Below are positions 20,123 through 26,527 of a stretch of 64,000 bases of DNA, piece by piece. The position numbers were made by a program, and so were the translations under genes. The notes under the pieces were generated by a model that was given only the letters and a program-made list of their open reading frames with translations, ran no database searches and was not told the DNA's origin. Source of the stretch: Lawsonibacter sp. GTDB lineage: Bacteria > Bacillota > Clostridia > Oscillospirales > Oscillospiraceae. The stretch's first letter is position 1. Every line of letters begins with the position of its first letter. The stretch is from NCBI GenBank assembly GCA_022796195.1, contig JAAWIE010000001.1, positions 62,001 to 126,000 of the forward strand, given 5' to 3'.

Positions 20123-21313
20123 ATGCGGGACAACGGGACAGGCCGGGTGGGCCGCGCCGTGCGCCGGGGGGTGGCGCTGGGACTGGGAGCGGCGGCGATC
20201 TGGGGAATCAGCCTGACAGCAGAGTTCGGCAGCATCGGGGACCGGCTGGCCGCCCTGGGGGAGGAGCCTGCCCTGGCGGTCTGGCTGATGACCGCTCAGC
20301 TGGGAGAACTGCCCGGCAAGGAAAGTGGTTTGACAGGCTGGAGCCGGCTGCTGCTGGACAGTTCCCCCATGCTGAGGCTGGGAGAGGACGCGGTGTTGGA
20401 GCGCCAAAAGGTGGAGGGGGCGGCAGAAGGACCGAGTCCGGACTTTTCAGAGCTTCCAGACGGAGAGGATATGGAGGAGCCCGACCTGCGCCCCTCCGGA
20501 CATGGAGAGAAGATTGTGGAGATGACCGGTCAGGGGAAGGAGGGGAGCAATTATCTGTCGGACGGTGGACTCTATGTCTATAACCGCACCGACTGGGAGC
20601 TGGATGCTTCCTTGCTGCGGGAGGGGAATGTGGATGTGTCCCTGGGGGAAGGCCCTCAAATCCTGATTGTCCACACCCATGGCAGCGAGTCCTATTCCAT
20701 GACCGACGGCGATCTCTATGAGGAGAGCGACCCCTACCGCACCACCGACTGTGCCCATAACGTGGTCCGGGTGGGAGAGGAGATGGCTACGGTCTTTCGG
20801 GCCTACGGCTTTCAAGTGGTTCATGATACCACCTTGTTCGACTATCCCTCCTACAACGGGGCTTATGACCGGTCTAAGGCGGCGGTGGAGCGGTGGCTGG
20901 AGGAGTACCCCACCATACGGGTTATTCTGGACGTACACCGGGACGCCCTGGTGGGTAGTGAGGGGGAGATATACAAAATGGTCTCTCAAGAGGCGGGAAC
21001 TCAGGTGGCCCAGGTGATGATGGTGCTGGGCACCGACGCGGGCGGGGCCGCCCATCCGGGCTGGAAAGACAACCTGGCCTTTGCCCTGCGCCTGCAAAAA
21101 AATCTGGTGAAGGGTTACTCCAGTTTGGTGCGCCCCACAGTCCTGCGCAAGAGCCGGTATAACCAGCACCTCTCCCCGGGGTCGATTCTGGTGGAGGTGG
21201 GGGGACACGGAAACTCACTCACCGAGGCGCTCGCCGGCGGCCGTCTATGGGCGGACAATGCGGCCCGGACCCTGCTGGAACTGAAGGAGCCGGAACAGAC
21301 AGAGACAGCTTAA
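20123..21313 (+). CDS. spoIIP: Stage II sporulation protein P (SpoIIP)
   Basis: ILIVHTHGSESYSMTDGDLYEESDPYRTTDCAHNVVRVGEEMATVFRAYGFQVVHDTTLFDYPSYNGAYDRS; LDVHRDAL; ILVEVGGHGNSLTEA. Confidence 0.93.
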   Translation: MRDNGTGRVGRAVRRGVALGLGAAAIWGISLTAEFGSIGDRLAALGEEPALAVWLMTAQLGELPGKESGLTGWSRLLLDSSPMLRLGEDAVLERQKVEGAAEGPSPDFSELPDGEDMEEPDLRPSGHGEKIVEMTGQGKEGSNYLSDGGLYVYNRTDWELDASLLREGNVDVSLGEGPQILIVHTHGSESYSMTDGDLYEESDPYRTTDCAHNVVRVGEEMATVFRAYGFQVVHDTTLFDYPSYNGAYDRSKAAVERWLEEYPTIRVILDVHRDALVGSEGEIYKMVSQEAGTQVAQVMMVLGTDAGGAAHPGWKDNLAFALRLQKNLVKGYSSLVRPTVLRKSRYNQHLSPGSILVEVGGHGNSLTEALAGGRLWADNAARTLLELKEPEQTETA

Positions 21314-21327
21314 ACCAGAAAGAGACA

Positions 21328-21345
21328 GCGGGGAGCAATCCCCGC
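21328..21345 (+). terminator. Short hairpin after spoIIP
   Basis: GCGGGGA-GCAA-TCCCCGC followed by TTCT. Confidence 0.5.
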
Positions 21346-21438
21346 TTCTATTGTTCGGTGGGGCGGGGAGGATGTCGCCCTTGCCAACCGCTCTACCCTG
21401 TGCTAGAATAGAGAAAATCTGGCGGAAGGGGGGATGGT

Positions 21439-22332
21439 ATGAACAAAAGAATCAGGCTTCGGGACCTTCTGCGGCTGATGCGGCCCCGGCATTATATCAA
21501 AAATTTCCTGATTTTTGTCTCTATCACCTTTGACCGGAACCTGTTTAACCCCTCTGTAATGCGCCAGGGACTGCTGGGCTTTGCCGCCTTCTGCCTGCTG
21601 GCCTCGGCGGTATATGTACTCAATGATATCCGAGATGTGGAGGCTGACCGGCTTCATGAGGTGAAGCGGAACCGTCCTGTGGCCTCCGGCGCGGTGCCTA
21701 TCCCGGCGGCTTGGGCGTTGAGCGGGACGTTGTTCGCAGCTGCTCTAGCGATTCAGCTGGCGGCTTTCGGACTGCGGGGGAGCGGACTGCTGCTGGCCTA
21801 CTTCGCTGTCAATTTAGGCTACAGCCTGGGGCTGAAGCATGTCCCGTTTCTGGACATAGTACTGCTGGTGAGCGGCTTCGTTCTCCGGGTGGTGTACGGC
21901 GCAGCGATTGTAGGGTCCAGCACCTCCGCCTGGGTGTATTTGACGGTATTTGCTCTGTCCTTTTATCTGGGGCTGGGCAAACGGCGCAATGAACTGGTTA
22001 AGCTCCCACCAGGGGGAGGAAGCACCCGCAAGGTGCTTCAATACTACTCCTACGAATTTTTGGACAAGTTCATGTACCTGTGTCTCACGCTGGCGGTCAC
22101 ATTTTACGCCCTGTGGAGCGCAGATAGCGAGGTGGCCAGCAAGTACGGCACTGATAAGCTGGTTTGGACGGTACCGCTGCTCATCATCATTCTGATGAAG
22201 TACAGTGCGGATATTGAATCCAGTTCTTACGGCGACCCGGTGGACGTGATTCTTCAGGACAAGGTCCTGTTGCTGCTGGGGGTGCTCTTCGGTTTGATGA
22301 TTGTAGGGCTGATCTATGTGCCCGGACTGTGA
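21439..22332 (+). CDS. UbiA-family prenyltransferase, decaprenyl-phosphate phosphoribosyltransferase-like
   Basis: LRLMRPRHYIKNFLIF...; YVLNDIRDVEADRLHEVKRNRPVASGAV (NDxxDxxxD-type motif); many TM helices. Confidence 0.85.
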   Translation: MNKRIRLRDLLRLMRPRHYIKNFLIFVSITFDRNLFNPSVMRQGLLGFAAFCLLASAVYVLNDIRDVEADRLHEVKRNRPVASGAVPIPAAWALSGTLFAAALAIQLAAFGLRGSGLLLAYFAVNLGYSLGLKHVPFLDIVLLVSGFVLRVVYGAAIVGSSTSAWVYLTVFALSFYLGLGKRRNELVKLPPGGGSTRKVLQYYSYEFLDKFMYLCLTLAVTFYALWSADSEVASKYGTDKLVWTVPLLIIILMKYSADIESSSYGDPVDVILQDKVLLLLGVLFGLMIVGLIYVPGL

Positions 22333-22353
22333 TTGCTAGGAAATGAGGCTGCT

Positions 22354-22704
22354 ATGAGAGAGAAGAAAAAACGGCTGTCCAAGGGGATTGCGCGGATGCT
22401 GGCTTCCGCCCTGCTCACCTGCTGCGGCCAGCTGTGCTGGAAGCTGTCTGCCGGAGGTCCAGTCCTGTATCTGCTGGCCGGGTTTGGCCTATACGGCTTG
22501 GGTGCGCTGCTGATGATGGACGCGATGCGGTTTGGGGAGCTGTCTATACTCCACCCCATGCTGGGCGCGGGCTATGCCCTGTCCGTTGTTCTGGGTGCGC
22601 TGGTGCTGGACGAGAAAATGAGCGGCACTAAGCTGGCCGGCATTGCGGTGATAACCGCAGGACTGGTGTGTCTGGGGTCTTCAAAGGGGGCGGATGGGCA
22701 ATGA
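22354..22704 (+). CDS. Small EamA/SMR-like membrane transporter subunit 1
   Basis: 4-TM protein with ALLMMDAMRFGELSILHPMLGAGYALSVVLGALVLDEKMSGTKLAGIAVITAGLVCLG. Confidence 0.75.
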   Translation: MREKKKRLSKGIARMLASALLTCCGQLCWKLSAGGPVLYLLAGFGLYGLGALLMMDAMRFGELSILHPMLGAGYALSVVLGALVLDEKMSGTKLAGIAVITAGLVCLGSSKGADGQ

Positions 22705-23027
22705 TCTGGCTGGGTGTGCTGGCGATGACGCTCATCGGTGCGCTGGGAGCCTTTTTGCTCAAATCAGGGATGGACCGGGTGAACGGCCTGGAAGATCTCG
22801 TTAAAAATCCCAGGCTGTATTTGGGCGGATGCTGTTATCTGGCGGGAGCGGGACTCAATATCCTATTGCTGCATAAACTGGACTACTCGGTACTCTACCC
22901 CATGACCGCACTGACCTATGTGTGGTCGATGGGGCTGTCCGCCGTCTTTCTGGGGGAGCGGGTCACCAGGCGGAAACTGGTTGGAGTGGCCGCCATCCTG
23001 GCAGGGACGCTGATTTTGTTTCAATAG
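22701..23027 (+). CDS. Small EamA/SMR-like membrane transporter subunit 2
   Basis: ATGA overlap with the previous ORF; 4-TM with LDYSVLYPMTALTYVWSMGLSAVFLGERVTRRKLVGVAAILAGTLIL. Confidence 0.75.
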   Translation: MIWLGVLAMTLIGALGAFLLKSGMDRVNGLEDLVKNPRLYLGGCCYLAGAGLNILLLHKLDYSVLYPMTALTYVWSMGLSAVFLGERVTRRKLVGVAAILAGTLILFQ

Positions 23028-23079
23028 GGCCAATTTAAATTGCCCCATAGGCTCCAGCGGGAAAATTTGCGAAAACCCA

Positions 23080-23108
23080 TTGACAGACGGAAAAAAATGT
23101 GGTAATAT
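23080..23108 (+). promoter_or_regulatory. Sigma-A-type promoter for the tRNA cluster
   Basis: TTGACA - 17 bp - TAATAT, about 30 bp upstream of tRNA-Gly. Confidence 0.85.
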
Positions 23109-23140
23109 CTCTAAGCTGATGTGAGAGAAAACTTGTCCAT

Positions 23141-23214
23141 GCGGGTGTAGTTCAATGGTAGAATCCCAGCCTTCCAAGCTGGTCGCGTGGGTTCGATTCC
23201 CATCACCCGCTCCA
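23141..23214 (+). tRNA. tRNA-Gly (anticodon TCC), CCA encoded
   Basis: Cloverleaf with anticodon arm CCAGC-CTTCCAA-GCTGG, GGTTCGATTCC T-arm, CCA end. Confidence 0.95.
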
Positions 23215-23347
23215 ACGTCGCCGCAAGCTCCTGATTCCCCGCTTCCGCCTGGCGGCGAAAGCTCGCTCGCTCGTTCTCCTGCGGCACCCCTTTCAAATAC
23301 GGTCCGCAGGGATTGGGCTATGGGTCGGGAACAGGAGTGCGTAATAC

Positions 23348-23424
<77 letters not shown>

Positions 23425-23539
23425 CATCGGAGCAAGGTCCGGAACACCAGCGTTCCTCACACTGGGTTCCTGTGCATCCGCTGCAAATTGAGTCCGCTTT
23501 GCTGAGGTTCAGTTTGCCAGAAGAAAGAATCGTAATATG

Positions 23540-23616
23540 GTGGGTATAGCTCAGTTGGTTAGAGCACCGGATTGTGGTTCCGGGTGTCGAGGGTTCGAAT
23601 CCCTTTACCCACCCCA
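23540..23616 (+). tRNA. tRNA-His (anticodon GTG), CCA encoded
   Basis: Acceptor GTGGGTA/TACCCAC; anticodon arm CCGGA-TTGTGGT-TCCGG. Confidence 0.95.
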
Positions 23617-23672
23617 CATGAAGGCGGAAGGGCCGGGGCTTCTGTTCCGGCCCAAAGTCTTTCCCCAGAGAC

Positions 23673-23747
23673 AGGGGTGTAGCCAAGTGGTAAGGCAAGG
23701 GACTTTGACTCCCTCACTCGCTGGTTCGAGTCCAGCCATCCCTGCCA
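23673..23747 (+). tRNA. tRNA-Gln (anticodon TTG), CCA encoded
   Basis: Acceptor AGGGGTG/CATCCCT; anticodon arm AGGGA-CTTTGAC-TCCCT. Confidence 0.94.
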
Positions 23748-23788
23748 AACCGCCTTGCGCGGTATCATTTATCTGCGCCGTATTGTTT

Positions 23789-23864
23789 GACCCGTTAGCT
23801 CAGCCGGTAGAGCAACTGCCTTTTAAGCCGTGGGTCCGGGGTTCGAATCCCCGACGGGTCACCA
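23789..23864 (+). tRNA. tRNA-Lys (anticodon TTT), CCA encoded, with an anticodon-stem mismatch
   Basis: Acceptor GACCCGT/ACGGGTC; anticodon arm ACTGC-CTTTTAA-GCCGT (T:C mismatch in the third pair). Confidence 0.9.
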
Positions 23865-23894
23865 CGCCGGAGCAAAGTCCGCTTTGCTCCGGCG
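23865..23894 (+). terminator. Terminator of the five-tRNA operon
   Basis: CGCCGGAGCAAAG-TCCG-CTTTGCTCCGGCG followed by ATTTTAT. Confidence 0.85.
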
Positions 23895-23948
23895 ATTTTA
23901 TCCCATAAATCTGTATCTCGGTTCATAGCCGGCTTCTTAAAATTCTTC

Positions 23949-23977
23949 TTGCAAAGTGCTCCGGAATGTGATACAAT
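23949..23977 (+). promoter_or_regulatory. Promoter for the solitary tRNA-Gly (CCC)
   Basis: TTGCAA - 17 bp - TACAAT, about 18 bp upstream of the tRNA. Confidence 0.75.
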
Positions 23978-23995
23978 AGTCAAAGATAGACGTGT

Positions 23996-24069
23996 GCAGG
24001 TGTAGTTCAATGGCAGAATGTCAGCTTCCCAAGCTGAACACGAGGGTTCGATTCCCTTCACCTGCTCCA
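23996..24069 (+). tRNA. tRNA-Gly (anticodon CCC), CCA encoded
   Basis: Anticodon arm TCAGC-TTCCCAA-GCTGA; acceptor GCAGGTG/CACCTGC. Confidence 0.94.
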
Positions 24070-24075
24070 ATTTAT

Positions 24076-24104
24076 AGACAGACCGCCAAGAGGGTGGTCT
24101 GTCT
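24076..24104 (+). terminator. Terminator after tRNA-Gly (CCC)
   Basis: AGACAGACCGCC-aagag-GGTGGTCTGTCT then AGTTTTTC. Confidence 0.8.
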
Positions 24105-24244
24105 AGTTTTTCATTTTTCAGCTGGATGAACACAATTGTACAACTTTATCTGGTTTGATTCCAGGCAAAAGGTGAATATTGAAAGTGGGCCATTACTCCA
24201 CGTCGGAGTAAAGTTAACCTTTGCGGCCGATCTTTTTGCAGGTA

Positions 24245-24275
24245 AAACCGCCTTCCCTGTTGGGGAAGGCGGTTT
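24245..24275 (-). terminator. Terminator downstream of the activase/dehydratase operon
   Basis: AAACCGCCTTCCC...GGGAAGGCGGTTT just beyond the minus-strand stop at 24280. Confidence 0.75.
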
Positions 24276-24279
24276 CTTG

Positions 24280-25614
24280 TTATATATTGGCGTGAGCCAG
24301 CTGGGGCTGGCGTTCCACATGGGGCTCCTCCCGGGGGCGAACAGGTTCTTGGTGGATCAGGCCCCGAGCGTTGGCCAGCATCAGTTTGATACGGTTTTCC
24401 TGATTGATGCGGGTCGCGCCGGGGTCGTAGTCGATTGCTACGATATTGCTGTAGGGGTAATCGTCTTTCAACTTGCGGATCATGCCTTTGCCCACAATAT
24501 GGTTGGGCAGGCAGCCGAAGGGTTGGGCACAAACGATGTTGTTGGTGCCTGTGTGAATCAGTTCCAGCATCTCGGCGGTAAGTAGCCAGCCCTCTCCCAT
24601 TTTGTTGCCATCCCCTAGGTAGCCTTGGACCATGCTGTGCAGGTCCTGGAAGGTGCCCGGGGCGCGGAAACGGCCCGACTGCTCCAAGGCGGCGATCATA
24701 TCCCTCTGACAGGCTTCCACGTACTTCATAAACAAGGAACACCCGGCTTTTTTGATCCATTTACCGCCATAAAGCTCTACATCGGCCACCCGGTTGTAGA
24801 TTTTGAAGATGATAAAGTCGGTGAGACCGGGAACCACCGGTTCAACCCCTTCGGACAAGAGAAATTGCTCTAAATTGTTGTTGCCCAAGGGGGCGAACTT
24901 GACATAGATCTCCCCCACCACGCCCACACGGATCTTGGGATCTCCCGCCACAGGGATAGCGGCGAAGCTGGAACAAATCTCATCAAAATTGGCCCGCATC
25001 TGCCTGCGGTTCATACCTTTCCCAGCCTGGAAACCGTCCACCAGCTTTTGGGACCAGCGGTCGGTCATGGCGTCGGCGGAGCCGGGCTGTACTTCATAGG
25101 GCCGGACTTGGTTGGCCACGTTGACGATGATATCGCCATACATCATGGCGTACACCGCCTTGCGGACAAAGGGCAGGGAGAGAGAAAAACCGGGGTTTTT
25201 CTCCAGTCCGGACAGGTTCACCGACACCACGGGAATGTAGGCCATGTCCGCTTTCTCCAGTGCCTTGCGCAGAAGGTGGATGTAGTTGGAGGCCCGGCAC
25301 CCGCCCCCGGTTTGGGTGATGAGCAGGCCAACCTTGTGAGGGTCATAGCCCCCGTGCTTCACGGCATCGATGAGCTGGCCGATAACCAGCAGGGCGGGGT
25401 AACAGGTGTCGTTGTGGACATATTTCAGCCCCTCGTCCACGATGCCCCGGTGATTTGTGGTGAGCATATCCACCTTGTATCCCTCGCACTCCAGCAGTTT
25501 TTTCATCATGCCGAAGTGGACAGGGAGCATCTGGGGCATGAGAAGGGTATACTCCTCCTTCATTTCCTTTGTGAACAGCAGGCGTCCGGTATTGTCATAG
25601 ACCAGTTTTGCCAT
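24280..25614 (-). CDS. 2-hydroxyacyl-CoA dehydratase family / acyl-CoA dehydratase activase-related protein (C-terminal-type component)
   Basis: YTLLMPQMLPVHFGMMKKLLECEGYKVDML, VHNDTCYPALLVIGQLIDAV, TQTGGGCRASNYIHLL, PFGCLPNHIVGKGMIRKLK. Confidence 0.85.
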   Translation of the reverse strand: MAKLVYDNTGRLLFTKEMKEEYTLLMPQMLPVHFGMMKKLLECEGYKVDMLTTNHRGIVDEGLKYVHNDTCYPALLVIGQLIDAVKHGGYDPHKVGLLITQTGGGCRASNYIHLLRKALEKADMAYIPVVSVNLSGLEKNPGFSLSLPFVRKAVYAMMYGDIIVNVANQVRPYEVQPGSADAMTDRWSQKLVDGFQAGKGMNRRQMRANFDEICSSFAAIPVAGDPKIRVGVVGEIYVKFAPLGNNNLEQFLLSEGVEPVVPGLTDFIIFKIYNRVADVELYGGKWIKKAGCSLFMKYVEACQRDMIAALEQSGRFRAPGTFQDLHSMVQGYLGDGNKMGEGWLLTAEMLELIHTGTNNIVCAQPFGCLPNHIVGKGMIRKLKDDYPYSNIVAIDYDPGATRINQENRIKLMLANARGLIHQEPVRPREEPHVERQPQLAHANI

Positions 25615-25630
25615 AATGGAACAGCTCCTT

Positions 25631-26527
25631 TCAGTCCCCGTCCGGGGTCAGGCGCAGGACCCGCCGGCGCCAGCGTTTTGCCATCTCCCGCTCCAAGTCC
25701 CTGCCAGTGGTCCAGGAAAAGCGGGGCAGGCCGTACCGGAAATAGGGGGAGTAGGGAAACGCCGCCCGGTCTCCCTCGCCGCCGCAGAGGGCGCAGCCAC
25801 CGTCGTCCCCTTTCAGCAGCCAGGGATCACTGGACACCCGCTCCGCCCGGCAGGCGTGGCCGATGACCAGGCCGAAAGCGTTTTTTGCGTCTTTGTCAAT
25901 TGTCTCGTTACAGACCAGCTCCAGTTCCAGGGTGTCCCCCCAGGGGAACAGGGTGTGGACCCCGCCGGAGCAGAGATACTCCCACTCATCCTCGGTGGGC
26001 AGGCCGAAGGGCGGCTCAACCTCCTCCGGCGTATTCCAGGACCACCGTTCGGCCAGCATAGGCGGGATGTCCACGGTACGCAGCGGAGAGGTGGAGGCAT
26101 CCAGCTCAGCCAGCAGCTCCCGCAAATAGTCCTCCCAGGACCGGGAGAGCTGGTTTTGAAGCTCTTCCTCCGTCTCCTTCAGACAGCTTTCATATTCCTG
26201 GCGGAGCTCCTCCTCCGGACCGGCGGCCAGCTGTTCCTGGTAGTATTCAAGCTCCTCCTCACAACGTTCCCGGTGGTAGTCCAGGCCGTCCAGGTAGTAC
26301 TGGCGGAACGCCTGCTGTACCTTGGGGGGCAGGAGACACTGGGCGGTATCCCACCCCAGAGTCATGCCCCTTTTGCCGGGGACGTAAATGAAATCCCGGA
26401 GGGGCAGCTCCCGGCAGGAGAATACAAGGATGTCCTCTCCCCGGCCGTTCTGTTCAGCGTAAGCAAATTCATAGGTGAGGGGAAACTGCTTCAGCTTCTC
26501 CAGAATGTTCGAAACCATATCATTCAT
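25631..26527 (-). CDS. Hypothetical protein with formylglycine-generating-enzyme (SUMF1)-like C-terminal region
   Basis: GLPTEDEWEYLCSGGVHTLFPWGD, NAFGL and LKGDDGGCALCGGEGDRAAFPYSPYFR resemble FGE-family RLPTEAEWEYAARGG...PWGD / NAFGL / RGGS...R motifs. 4-nt overlap with the upstream activase gene. Confidence 0.6.
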   Translation of the reverse strand: MNDMVSNILEKLKQFPLTYEFAYAEQNGRGEDILVFSCRELPLRDFIYVPGKRGMTLGWDTAQCLLPPKVQQAFRQYYLDGLDYHRERCEEELEYYQEQLAAGPEEELRQEYESCLKETEEELQNQLSRSWEDYLRELLAELDASTSPLRTVDIPPMLAERWSWNTPEEVEPPFGLPTEDEWEYLCSGGVHTLFPWGDTLELELVCNETIDKDAKNAFGLVIGHACRAERVSSDPWLLKGDDGGCALCGGEGDRAAFPYSPYFRYGLPRFSWTTGRDLEREMAKRWRRRVLRLTPDGD

